A DNA stretch of 64,000 bases from Kuschelorhynchus macadamiae (Eukaryota > Arthropoda > Insecta > Coleoptera > Curculionidae), in NCBI GenBank assembly GCA_030620095.1, contig JAUTXW010002483.1, positions 1 through 64,000 of the forward strand, given 5' to 3'. The position numbers were made by a program, and so were the translations under genes. The notes below the pieces were generated by a model that was not told the DNA's origin, did no database searches, and worked only from the letters and a program-made list of their open reading frames with translations. Positions 45,887 to 59,200 of this stretch are shown here, piece after piece (position 1 is the first letter of the stretch; every line of letters starts with the position of its first letter).

Positions 45887-48096
45887 AAACAAAAGAAAAG
45901 AGTAAAAGTAGTCGGAAATAAAGTTTTAAACGCAGTTTATTCGGTAGCAAAGTGAACAAGTTCGCGTTAAGATGTCAATTAACTATTTGAGCAGTTGTCC
46001 TAAGTTACTTGGCCGCGAGAACTATGAGTGGTGTTTTGCCGTAGAGAACATTTTCAATTTAGAAGGTTTAACAAATTGCATCAGCGGGAGTGAAACCGAT
46101 ACTGTTTTGGTCGCGAAAGCGAAGGCAAAACTTGTGTTAACGATTGACCCATCTTTGTATATGCATGTGAAAGATGCTACGACCGCGAAAGACGTTTGGT
46201 TGAAGATTAAAAATCTCTATGAGGACACCGGTTTTGTACGAAAAATAGGGCTTCTTCGTACATTAATATCCTTACGATTGGAATCGTGCGAAAATATGGA
46301 AAACTACGTGAACCTCGTCGTTGAAACGTCGCAGAAGTTGAAGAAGACAGGTTTCAACATTGACGAAGAATGGATTGGGTCACTGCTTTTAGCTGGTCTA
46401 CCGGAACGATTTGCGCCAATGTTGATGGCAGTTGAACATTCGGTCATAAAGTTAACTACCGACTCGATCAAGACAAAGTTGCTGGATATGTGTGAAGATG
46501 GCGACACTAAAGGTAAAGGCGGCAGCGGGGCGTTCTACTCGAACTCGAAGCGTAACTTTCAAACCCAGCCGAGAGATGGCAGGCCTAGTCATCAGATCAA
46601 ATTAGACAGAAATGAATGTCAGAATCAAAATATTAAAAAAGGTAAACAAAAACAGAAAGATTTGAGTGATATCACTTGTTACAAGTGTAGGAAAAACGGT
46701 CATTATATGTCTAAGTGCCCGGAAAAATCAAGTTCGACGCAGAGAAACGCATTTAGTGCAGTATTTTTGAGCACTAAATACAGCAAAAATGATTTTTACC
46801 TGGATTCAGGGGCAAGCAGACATATGACTCCAAATCAAGATTGGATTTACAATGATTCAGACTCTGATGTCAAGGAAATTTTAGTGGCAAACGAAGAAAC
46901 TTTACCTGTGACATGCTCTGGAACTGTAGATATTGTTACAAATTGCAGCGGACAATCTCACAAAATACAAGTAGAAGACGTTCTGTGCGTTCCTAAGTTA
47001 ACCACCAATCTTCTGTCAGTGAGTGAAATCATCGCAAAAGGCAACAAATTATTATTTACCAGTACAGGGTGTTCAATTGTAAATAGTTTGGATGTTCAGA
47101 TAGCCTTTGCATGTTTGGTAGACGGTGTTTATAAACTAGATGTTAAAATGGAGAAGTGTTTTTTGGTAGCATCTCCAGAAACTTGGCATAGGAGACTAGC
47201 GCACATAAACAGTCAGGATCTAAACAAGATGAAACATTGTGTTAATGGGCTAACACTTAAAGCACAGGTCAACCTTGACAAATCCAATTGCACTGTTTGT
47301 TGTGAAGGAAAACAGACAAGTTTACCTTTCCCAAATACAGGTAAACGATGCTCAGTTATTGTACATACTATCCATGGTGATGTGTGTGGACCCATGGAAC
47401 ATGTTTCCATTGGAGGATCAAGGTATTTTTTACTTTTAGTTGACGATTACACTCGCATGTCTTTTGTCTATTTTTTGAAGTCAAAAAGTTAGTCGTTTAA
47501 TAAATTTAAAGAATTTAAGTCCATGATAGAAAAACAGAAAAGTAGGAAAATAAGAATATTCTGAACAGACCAGGGTGGAGAATTTTGTTCAAATGAGTTT
47601 CAGGCATTTTTGAAAAGTGAAGGAATATTACACCAGATGACCAACGCTTATACCCTGGAACAAAATGGCCTAGCTGAACGACACATCAGGACTCTCGTAG
47701 AAAAGGCAAGATGTCTCCTATTTGATGCCGGCTTAGAAAAGCGATTCTGGGCAGAAGTGGTGAGTACAGCCAATTATTTAAGAAACCGTTGTATAGTGAG
47801 TGGTCTTCATGACAAGACCCCTTATGAAATTTGGAACGGTGAGAAACCAGACTTGTCTGGACTTAAAATTTTTGGTAGTCCATGCATGGTGCACGTGCCT
47901 AAAGAAAAGCGTCTGAAGCTTGACAGAAAGTCCAAGAAACACATTTTGGTTGGTTATTCTTAGAATATCAAGGGATATAGAGTTTATAATCCTGATATTA
48001 ATGACAACAACTAGTAGAGATGTTATTGTTTATGAAGACTACAAAAGCAAGACGTTTGAGCAGAATTCTGAGGTAACAAACTCAGAAGCTCTTGAG

Positions 48097-48434
<338 letters not shown>

Positions 48435-50230
48435 CCAGAAGCAGTGGGGGGATTAGATTTTTCTGAAAATCTGGAGAATGAAAGCATAGAAAACTCAATT
48501 ATCGATTCAAATGACTCAGATTTCATTCCAGAGCCAGATGAATCAGAATCAGATGAACCCTTTGATGACACTGCAGTTCAGGCTGCAGAAGCAAGAAGAT
48601 CTGGAAGAGAGAGAAAGGAAAAGAAGTTTCAAGACTATGTTACTTACCTGACCAGTACAGAAAATAACAATTTGGATTTTCCCATCACTTTTACAGAAGC
48701 TATGTCAAGAGACGACAAAGAAAAATGGCACAAGGCTATGCAGGAAGAGATAAACAACTTGGAAGAGAATGACTCCTGGGATGTTGTTGATCATCCTGAA
48801 GGCGGCACTGTGGTTGAGTGTAAGTGGGTTTATAAAATCAAAAGTGATTGTGAAAATAATAAAAGTTATCGTGCTCGGTTAGTGGCAAAGGGCTTCACCC
48901 AGAAAGAAGGGATTGATTATTATGAAACCTTTTCACCGGTTATAAAATATTTGACATTAAGGTTATTAATGGCTTTATCAGTAGACATGTGTTTAGATAT
49001 TTGTCATTTAGACGTAACCACAGCCTTTTTACACGGACACCTAGAGGAAGTTGTTTACAAGAAACATCCCGAGGGTTTTATTAAACCAGGATGCAAAAAT
49101 AAAGTTTTAAGATTAAAACGTGCTATTTATGGGTTGAAACAATCCTCGCGAGTGTGGTATAAAAAGGTTGAGGATGTATTGTTAAATTTAGGTTATAGTA
49201 TGTCTAAATTTGAGCCATGTGTATTTATAAAAAGTGTCAAAAATTTACTTACTATAGTTGCACTGTACGTTGATGATTTTGTGATTTTTTCAAATAATAA
49301 GAATAGAAATAGTCTGAAAGAAAATTTATCTAAGAATTTTAAATTGAAAGATTTAGGTCAAGCTAAACAGATTTTGGGAGTAAATATAAATATTGATGTT
49401 AAGAATAGTGCTATAAGTCTTGATCAGGCTCATTATATTAACTCATTATTAGCTAAGTATAACATGCTTGATTGTAAGACCATTGATACGCCTATGGAGA
49501 AAGGGTTAAGTTTAAATAAGGGGGATAAAAATTGTGAATCTTCTTTGCCATATAGACAGCTCATAGGTGGATTGATGTACCTTGCAGTTATGACTAGACC
49601 CGACATATCCTATTCAGTGAGTTATCTCAGTCTGTTGTATTGTATTGATGTTAGTCATTGGAAATCCGCTAAAAGAATTCTAAGATATTTGAGTAAAACT
49701 AAAAGTATTTGTCTTACTTATAAAAAAGGCTCAGGTTTGTTATCGGGTTTAGTTGATGCTGACTGGGGTAGTAACACAGTTGATAGGAGGTCATATACTG
49801 GGTACTGTTTTCAGTATTCAGGTTGTGTTGTCTCTTGGGAGAGTAATAAACAGAAGACTGTTGCCCTGTCGACAACGGAAGCCGAATACATGGCTTTGTC
49901 CGAAGCTTCAAAAGAAGCAGTTCATTTACGAAGTTTGTTAGGTGAAATAAAAGGCTCATACGATTGTATTTCAATCTATTGTGACAATCAAAGTGCTATA
50001 AAGTTGAGTGCTAATCCCATGTACCATAAACGTACCAAGCATATAGATGTCACACAACATTACATACGAGAAGTTGTTGCTGACAAACTTGTTAGCATTA
50101 AATATGTACAAACAAATGAAATGGTAGCTGACGTTTTAACTAAAGCTTTACCTGCGAGTAAGCATTACAAGTTTTTACATTGTCTTGGTATTTTTTTAAA
50201 TAGATATTTCATTTTGTTAGTTTTACCTAG

Positions 50231-50236
50231 TGGGGG
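50231..50236 (+). other. Polypurine tract of the copia element
   Basis: TGGGGG just before the TGTT start of the right LTR. Confidence 0.55.
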
Positions 50237-50442
50237 TGTTAAATATTAGGTTCAAAACAAAATTAAAATATAATAATGTGCGCGCCCTCTGTTGATAGTA
50301 ATTATAACTTGTAAGCTCTGTCGGTATTTTTTTTACATTTGTAATTTCATGTTTACCGAACATTAAAAGTTAGTTCCTTAGTTGCAGTCGAATAAGTCGT
50401 TTGTGTTTAATTTTTCCTCTTTGCTTCCCGCCTGTTTTAATA
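50237..50442 (+). repeat. Right LTR of the copia element
   Basis: 206 bp, beginning TGTTAAATATTAGG and ending TTTTAATA. Confidence 0.88.
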
Positions 50443-50461
50443 ATCTAAAGAATGACCCGCT

Positions 50462-50578
50462 AGAAAGAGTGTCTAATTTATATTAAGGCAGAATTTATTA
50501 CATGTGAGTGCATATACATATTTATTTTATACGCTCACATGTAATATAATCTACTTTAATGTAAATTAGACATTCTTT
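50462..50578. mobile_element. Foldback MITE-like hairpin
   Basis: A 117 bp imperfect palindrome. The outer arms are AAAGAGTGTCTAATTTA and TAAATTAGACATTCTTT; inner arms centre on TTACATGTGAG and CTCACATGTAA. No coding capacity. Confidence 0.75.
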
Positions 50579-50589
50579 GATAGTTGGTG

Positions 50590-50990
50590 GGTCTTTCTCT
50601 ATATGATCATTAATTAGGTTTATATATTAGCTAAAACATATATAAAAATCAAATTGATAGTATGTCTGGTTTTTCTCTTATAACTATTAATTAGGTCTAT
50701 ACTATACTACATTTGTTAAAAATGATTATAAATATGTTGTTTTACTTTACCGTTTCAATTTTCTGCAGTACTTCAATGTTATTAATTATTTTGCGTTTAA
50801 TAAGTGTGCATATATACATACACAACATATAAATATATATTATAAATATAGTTATTTAAATTGTCATCGTCAATCATTTCATTATTTTCTTGGATGATAT
50901 AATGGTCAAAAAAAATAGTAATGTTGTTAACAAAAAAATCGCTAATGGAAACTCAGGATGTATAACCTTAATCATAGTACTACATACAAA
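50590..50990. other. AT-rich right portion of the hAT-like element
   Basis: Two degenerate direct copies of a TTCTC...ATTAATTAGGT motif about 90-105 bp apart (50594-50625 and 50675-50700). Nothing else recognised. Confidence 0.4.
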
Positions 50991-50999
50991 TGGAGTCTT

Positions 51000-51345
51000 C
51001 CGGTTCGTCTCGTCGAATGCAGACCTCTGTGTTGTTAACATAAGTGGTGCCACGTGTTCAGTTTTGCTGCTTTATTTCGGGGGGAAACGGGAGACTCAAC
51101 CGCTCAGGGTGGAAACTAACGACCCCGCTAGAAAGGGAGCATACGCTGTGAACGTGTGAGGCCTAGTTGTTCCTGCGTTCTATCCCGTTCGTTTGCCGCA
51201 GTTCTACATAGAATACTAGCGTAACGGCCGCTACGTGGCGGGAGTGGGAGGGGTAAGGGGATAGCTTGAAAGAAAGGGTTATCTCGTGATACAGTAGTAC
51301 TCTCAAGGGGCACCTAGTGGAAGCCAAGATGCATATTACAATCTA
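51000..51345. other. GC-rich block inside the hAT-like element
   Basis: A clear base-composition island in AT-rich DNA, with CpG-containing stretches such as CTCGTCGAATGC and AACGGCCGCTACGTGGCGGG. Short open frames occur on both strands (50890-51159 plus; 51313-51128 minus) but match no family I know. Confidence 0.45.
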
Positions 51346-51604
51346 AAAAGACGAAAAATTGGAATTATATATAAATTAATATTGGAAAGATTCAGGAAAT
51401 CCGGGAGTTTAGAGCTCGCCATCCGGAGATCCTACCGCCACCACGGCGGCCATTATAGTCCTAGCAGCTCAAGGCCGTAAAACAGAAGAAAGAAAGAAAG
51501 AGTACATACAAATCTAATTTGGTACACTTTTACGAAATTTGGTACAATTCAACATAACCGTTTGATTCAAAAATTTTAAGCTACGGAACAACCCTAACCG
51601 CACA

Positions 51605-52853
51605 ATAACACCAATTTAGTGGGCGAGCGTAATTCAAATCGGATTTCCCATTATTTGAGGTGTGATTTTATGGCTTAATAACAGCAGCAAATAGTGCGGA
51701 TTTTGTTTAAAAAAATCCTTGCTTTGTTGAAAAAAACTTTTAAAAACTTAAAAATACCTTTATACGAAAACTCTAACGGACTTGGTTTATATTCCGATGT
51801 TTTCAATAAGTCAAGCAGAGCGTCAACACGCTAGGATTATTTAATATAGCAGAGTTTAGGCAAGCGTTAAAACCGTTTAAGTTTTAAGTCTTATTAGAAG
51901 CTGTGTTGCCAACTGTGGCTATAGAGTTCTGCTAGACGACGTTCAAATTTTTTTTGTAATTCTCTATTCGATTTTATACAGTCCTAAGTTCTCTCCTGAC
52001 TGACCAAAAACTTATTTTTTTTTAAATTGAATGATTTTGGGCTTGAAACATATCACTAATTTAGCACAAGACGAAATTATATTTAATTTTGTGACCTTCC
52101 CTTTTTGTGTTTACCGAACACGGAACACTAATCCATTCGGAATCGGTGCGGTAAAACATTTTCTGCCCTGATGTGGAAATATACTGCCAAGTTTAAATAC
52201 AAATCTTAAGGCAAATGTTTCTCGGACGGAAATTCGAGACAACTAGGTTCAGAGTGCGCTGAACAGTTAAAGCGCTACTATTAAATTAATTATAACTTAC
52301 CTTGCCATTTTTCAAATTTAGTATTTAGTTAGTATTAGCGTCTGAAAGACGAGTAACGGGTTTAAATGCCATACGATCATACCATTGTAAGTGTATCGTG
52401 GGAGACATATTTTCAGCCGAATGTCTCAGAGGTGAGGTTTTATCCCCTTGCATCTGATTGAAAGAACGTATTTATTTCTTTCTCGGGCAATTGTAAATTA
52501 CATTTTTGATTGTGACACCGAAATAGGATTAGGATTTTATAAATTTGATTTAAACGGGTATATATAGGTACTTACTAGTTTTCTGTGTTCGTATTAAATA
52601 AACAAAAAATTAAATAGTTTTTTTTTATCAAACGTTGGTGTTTATGTGATTCTGTTGTTTATTAAAAAAGTAAGGTCTAACACAGCAAACTACTAAATTG
52701 GACCTAGATATACAATCCTGACATTTTCAATAGCTGGCAATCCTAAATTGACCGTTGATTTGTGAATGCTGTGAAAGTAGAAGAGGAGGATTAGTGGTAT
52801 TCAAAAACAGATAAAGGAAACTGTATTAGCCTCAGACTGACCTGATCTCTTAT
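51605..52853. other. Intergenic region between the hAT element and the PPIL6-like gene
   Basis: AT-rich, no element or gene recognised. Confidence 0.4.
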
Positions 52854-52859
52854 TTATTC
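52854..52859 (-). terminator. Poly(A) signal of the PPIL6-like gene
   Basis: AATAAA on the minus strand, 60 bp after the stop at 52921-52919. Confidence 0.6.
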
Positions 52860-52918
52860 TAACAAACAACAATTATTGTAAACAATCATGGTTTAGTTCT
52901 TGGACTCCAAAGGATGTG

Positions 52919-55862
52919 TTAAAGCGTAATATCCGAACTTGCTGGAGTTAGATCGTCATCGTAGAGTTTGTTTTTATGTTTAACAACTGGATAGTCTGGA
53001 CCACACATGTCATAATCCACAATACCTAGAATAATTAATGATAAATAACATTAATCAATATATTTAAATGTAATGCGGATGCGTAATACGATCGGTATTC
53101 TGTAGCAGGCAGCGTGGTCTGCTTTTCTTCTTTTTTCTTTTTGTGCGGTCAGACCCAAGTACATCTATGCAAATTTGCGAAGTCACTTAAATTTACTAGG
53201 CAAGAAAGCCTCACACCCATTTATGTGTGTAAAATGTATAAGAATAAATATAAACAGACCATAAGTAACTTTAAAAAACCAACAAATGATAATGGATCGA
53301 TTCGGCCGATATTTGGTTGAAATCCATAACTAAGATATATGGCATTAAGTACAAAAAACATTTATTATTTAAAACTTCTATATTAAAGAAAACAAGCTTA
53401 TAACATGTTTCGCCAAGACTGTGGCTTCATCGGACGATGCAAAGAGAATTAATTCACATGATAGTATTATTACAACAAAAAATGTTGGATGCTTCATTTA
53501 AAAATAATTAAGATGAAAATTACTTTTGGAGCTATTCAAAATTTCAATTCCAAATTTAAAGTTGTAAAATAAGTGATATTATAACAAGGTGGGTCATATG
53601 AATGCAATCAACTCTATACTACATAACTGGAATAGCCCCGTCGATCTACAGATATTGGGCAAATTTATTTTTACGCAAACCAACATCTTGTTGGCTCTTT
53701 CTATCGTATTGCAATGCTAATACACATTTTTATGGTGTTTTCGAGTGTGTAGGAAAAAAGACACCGCATAGAGTTCTATATTATAGAGTACTATTGAAAT
53801 TTTCATTTTGTTACTATTATATTTCTAATCTTTTATCTCTTCAAGTCAATGTAGTGTTATCACTTCCGTAGGTAAACAGCTTTAATTTTAAAAAAATACG
53901 TGTCAAAATCGGTTTTAAATAGGTAAATAGTATAGATTTTATACCGAAAGTCGTTTTCTATGCTGAAAATCGTATTACCTGGATGTAAAGCACAACACAG
54001 AAAACTAACCGCCACTTTAGAAAGTATAGGTGTTAACTCCCCATGGGAATAAAATCAACTGAAACCACAGCTTTCATAATTTTTTTGCTTCGCACTCGAA
54101 AGCTTTAATGACTATTTTACGGGCACAAGTGCATGTTTGGCAAAAAACAACAAAAGAAACTAATTAAAGAGCCCAATATTTTTGATCTAATTAAAACCAT
54201 TTAATATGGTTTAAGTGGAAGCTAGACGCCCGCACCACACGGATGCTATATTTGTCACATTTGCCCCTGGCACGCTTTTAGGAGGTCTCGGCAGTGGTTG
54301 GGGCCGTTACATTTACCTAGTACAGAGTTCATTGTATGAATTTGGCTAATTGTGATAAGCATTAGGCAAGGGTGGGGGGATGAAAAAAAAACACGTAATT
54401 AGTGTGACATAATTTATGAATGGCCCCCGAACGTTGTCAGTTATCTATCCGCAAAAGAGAATAATAAACAGCAGAAATCATACTACCTTCGTCCTGATCG
54501 CTGCCATTGTCCGGTAAATGTGAGAATGGCGCGTACGATTTAAGATCACTCTTGAGACTGTACAGCCCCGTCTTCAGTTTGTCCTCGGACAGGACAGAGT
54601 CGAACGAGTGTTTATACTGAAGAGTCTGGAACGGGCTGAAACTTTGCTGGTCCTCGTTTCCGATCACGCGATGGCAATGCTTCAAGTATTTAATCACGTC
54701 CATCTAGATAGAGCACGTATAATTTTTCTTGTAACTATTACTAGCAATATGCAATTATAAATTATATTTTTAAAGTGCGGTACTGTTGCTGACACAGAAA
54801 AAAAACTGCTGATACGTAAATTTGGCGGAACGGCACTAAATCCCCTAAATGCACGTGTCATATTTTAATAAAACTATGGAATACCTGTATTTCTAGATCC
54901 TTCCACTGTTCGATCTCGTCGGCGGTAAATAGGACGCCCGCCGCCGAGTCTTGGGCATCGAACTTCGTTTTGAACTCTCCACATTTGACGATGGTGATTT
55001 CGCTGGTCGGGGCCTGGTAATATGTGGGTACAGCTTCGATAGCTTTTAATACATTATCTCCCTGAATCAGTTGACTACATGTATATGACAAATATTAGCG
55101 ATTATTACCAATCGATGTAAAGTTGAAAGTATTTTGGCATCTAATGATAAATTATTGCCTCGTTTTTCTACCATCAAAACCAAACCGAAAAAGTTTTAAT
55201 TTAGAGTTCTTTCAATTTTATATATTAGGCGATTAATAATAGTTCTTTTTAAACTTAAAAAAAATAGTTCTTTTTTAACAAAAAAATAACTTTTACGGTT
55301 TTTCTATAATTGTAGGCTTAGTTGAAATGACAGATGAAAATAATCTTTGGATTCGGCCGACCATTAACAACTTTTTTAATTTAATTATGGACCTGGATTT
55401 TTTATTTTACTATTCGATACCTTTTATAATAGTGAAAATAAATTATGTCAAAATCCGTATTATTTGAAGAATTACGAAAAAACGCCATCTAGTGACCATT
55501 AATAGAATCCTTACTAAAACCGAGTCTAAAACAGATATATAAATGTTTAAAAGAAAAAAAAAGTTTAACCTTCCCCCACCACTTTATTATTGAAAACAGA
55601 AAAAAAATGATAAATAGCAAAAAGTTACATAATTGCCTAAAGAATACAGTGCTTATATTTCCGACAAACCTTAAATAGGAAAATTCAAGAGAAAATCGGA
55701 ATTCCCATTTTTTATTGCTGTTACGCTCCCTAGCGGCCATTTTCAAACTTGAAAATAATTTCCAATTGTTTCCTTTGGCCGATTTACCTATAAATATTTT
55801 TTCGCCATAATTCTGTGATCAATAGTTATCGAGTTCCGGAGGCTATTCTTAACGGATCATCC

Positions 55863-55919
<57 letters not shown>

Positions 55920-56233
55920 ACTCTATACTACATAACTGGAATAGCCCCGTCGATCTACAGATATTGGGCAAATTTATTTTTACGCAAACCAACATCTTGT
56001 CGGCTCTTTCTATCGTATTGCAATGCTAATACACATTTTTATGGTGTTTTCGAGTGTGTAGGAAAAAAGACACCGCATAGAGTTCTATATTATAGAGTAC
56101 TATTGAAATTTTCATTTTGTTACTATTATATTTCTAATCTTTTATCTCTTCAAGTCAATGTAGTGTTATCACTTCCGTAGGTAAACAGCTTATATATCTA
56201 CATACCGAAAAAGTTTTAATTTAGAGTTCTTTC

Positions 56234-56298
<65 letters not shown>

Positions 56299-59200
56299 CT
56301 ATTTTTTTTTCGAATGGCGAACTTTTTTAGACAAGTATTTTTTAAAAAGAGGATTTTTTAGCTAACCTTTTAGTACTAATTTATTGCGATTGTTTTAAAA
56401 ATTAAATATTTCTAAGCAAAATAAAGAAAAAGTAAAATTTTGTATTATTCACTTTCTTTCATCAAGTGTGCTATGCAACCTATTATGCAATGTGTTTTGT
56501 ATCAAATTTTCTTTGAAAAACAAAACATATAGATAGTGACAGTGACATATGCTTTATAAGTCTACTTTTTTTAAAAGTATAATATCTGAATTTATTAAAA
56601 ATATCATTTTAAGTCCTAACCCGTGGTGGAAGATAAATCAAAATACAAGAGTTCTAACCACACTACACCACAACTTGTTACGTTCTGGACGCGCGTTTCG
56701 CTAACCAAGTTAGCATCATCAGCAGATGATATAAACTAAAGTAACTCATCCTAACCGAGACTATTTATAGGTAAATGTGGTCACACTTGGTTGCACCCGA
56801 CTGCACCGTTGTCAAGTAAACAATAGAGGGGACTATAGGGAATAGGCCCTCTGTCTTTATTTAGTGCTTTTTTACCACATTTAACTATTTCTATACTCTC
56901 AAATGCATCCAATAATCTATTATTAGATACATTTTTAATCAACTTAAGATTATTTATTCCTATTCGGTGATTGTTTTCCAAAGCATGTTGGGCAACGCTT
57001 GACTTTTCTGTTCTTCCGTATCTTAAATGTGCCATGTGTTCTTTAAAACGAATGTTTATGGAGCGTTTAGTTTGCCCAACATATTTTAGATCACAGTCAT
57101 TACAGCTAATTTCATAGAGGCCACTCCTCTCCATCAAGTCGACTTTGTCTTTGCGGTTTCCAAGGAGATTTTTCAAACTATTCTCCGTTTTGTAGGCTAC
57201 TCTAAAACCTACGATTTGAGTTCCTTTTTTTTTTTTTTTTTTATTAGAAACCCAATTCAAAAAAGAACTCAAGTATTTCCCAAGGGTGTGGTATAGATAC
57301 GTAGACGATATATATTTGCTACTAAAACAGAAAATTTGGACACTTTCTTAGAAACATTAAACAATAAATATCCTTCCATTAATTTTACGTACGAAAAGGA
57401 GAACAATGGGCAATTACCTTTTCTCGACACGTTAGTTATTAGAAATAACGATAAATTAGAAGTTGATATTTATAGGAAATTTACTAATACTGATAGATAT
57501 ATAACATCCGACTCATTTCACTGCCGTCAACACAAAATGGCAGCATTCCATTTCTTAACTCACAGGTTAGTCAATTTTCTACTAAGTAAAGAACGTTTTA
57601 ACAATGAAATGAATCGGATTAAAAATATAGCTAAAAGTAATGGATATAATGATAATTTTGTACATAAACTAGTAAATAGACATAAGCATAAGAAAATGTT
57701 AAAAGATGCCACTACTCTTCAAATACCTGAGGCTTCCAATAAATTCATAGTAATCCCATATGATCCCAGATATTTGAGAGGTCTAGAAAAAGTATTTAAA
57801 AACGTAGGTTTTAGAGTAGCCTACAAAACGGAGAACAGTTTGAAATATCTGCTTGGAAACCCTAAAGACAAAGTCGACTTGAAGGAGAGGAGTGGCATCT
57901 ATGAAATTAGCTGTAATGACTGTGATCTAAAATATGTTGGGCAAACTAAACGCTCCATAAACATTCGTTTTAAAGAACACATGGCACATTTAAGATACGG
58001 AAGAACAGAAAAGTCAAGCGTTGCCCAACCTGCTTTGGAAAACAATCACCGAATAGGAATAAATAATCTTAAGTTGATTAAAAATGTATCTAATAATAGA
58101 TTATTGGATGCATTTGAGAGTATAGAAATAGTTAAATGTGGTAAGAAAGCACTAAATAAAGACAGAGGGCCTATTCCCTATAGTCCCCTCTATTGTTTAC
58201 TTGACAACGGTGCAGTCGGGTGCAACCAAGTGTGACCACATTTACCTATAAATAGTCTCGGTTAGGATGAGTTACTTCAGTTTATATCATCTGCTGATGA
58301 TGCTAACTTGGTTAGCGAAACGCGCGTCTAGAACGTAACAAGTTGTCGTGTAGTGTGGTTAGAACTCTTGTATTTTGAAAAATATCATTGTAGAAAATAT
58401 CTATCACGTTCACGACACATTTCAGCTCAACTAATCGTTTTTCTAATATAACATTCTCTAACATTTGAGGCTTTATAATTCCAAATATCCGCAGAATTCT
58501 TCATTATGAGATTTGAAGAGAGGCTGGGGTTGCTTCGTATACTCCCTCTTTAATATATATCCAAATAAAGAAATCGAGCAAAGTGAGGTCCGGTGAATGG
58601 GCAGGCTACCAGTCTAGCATTCAGCATTGGCTGCAATAACTTTGTTATCAAAATGCTCGGTTAAGTAATTACGAACTTCTCTGGAATTGTGAGACGGTGC
58701 TGTATCTTGTTGCAAGTAAATTTGCTGAAAAACTTTTAAAGAGAGGATATAAAGACGATTTAATTTTGTAAGAAGCTTAATACCCTATTCTTGAAAAATA
58801 ACTTCTTTTATTTGATGTTGGTTCTGTTGGGCCCAGTATCGAGTATTTTGTTTGTCAACCCTAATATACGTAAATCTTGATTCGGCGGAAAATATTATAT
58901 ATAAAGTTGATTAAATTTGGGAGGGCTGTATGATGGAGCAACCAATCCCAGAACACTACCTTCTGTCGCTTTTGTCAGCTTACAAATGTTAGTGTAACTA
59001 CAGTCTACTGAATAAATTATTCTATAATAATATAAAATATAAAATTGACAAGTGTACCATCGGAGGCAATGTATTCCTATTGATTCAACATTTAGAAGAG
59101 AACATTCCCTCTGTATCTAACGTATTCCGTCTTATCGTAGAGTTTTTGTTAATTTTTTCGGTTGTCTTTAAAGATCAAGGTATCAACCCTGGTTCGACCT

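Larger units (their letters stand above)
56597..58389. mobile_element. Penelope-like element: 5'-truncated copy plus inverted partial copy
   Basis: Two copies of one Penelope-like retroelement joined head to head, 3' ends outward. The minus-strand copy (about 57225-56637) holds only the last ~590 bp; the plus-strand copy (about 57244-58377) begins just upstream of the RT active site. Both end in the same hammerhead-containing sequence. AAAAATATCATT at 56597-56608 and 58378-58389 may be a target duplication, with ~30 bp of extra sequence on the left. GIY-YIG endonuclease plus RT is the hallmark of Penelope-like elements. Confidence 0.88.
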
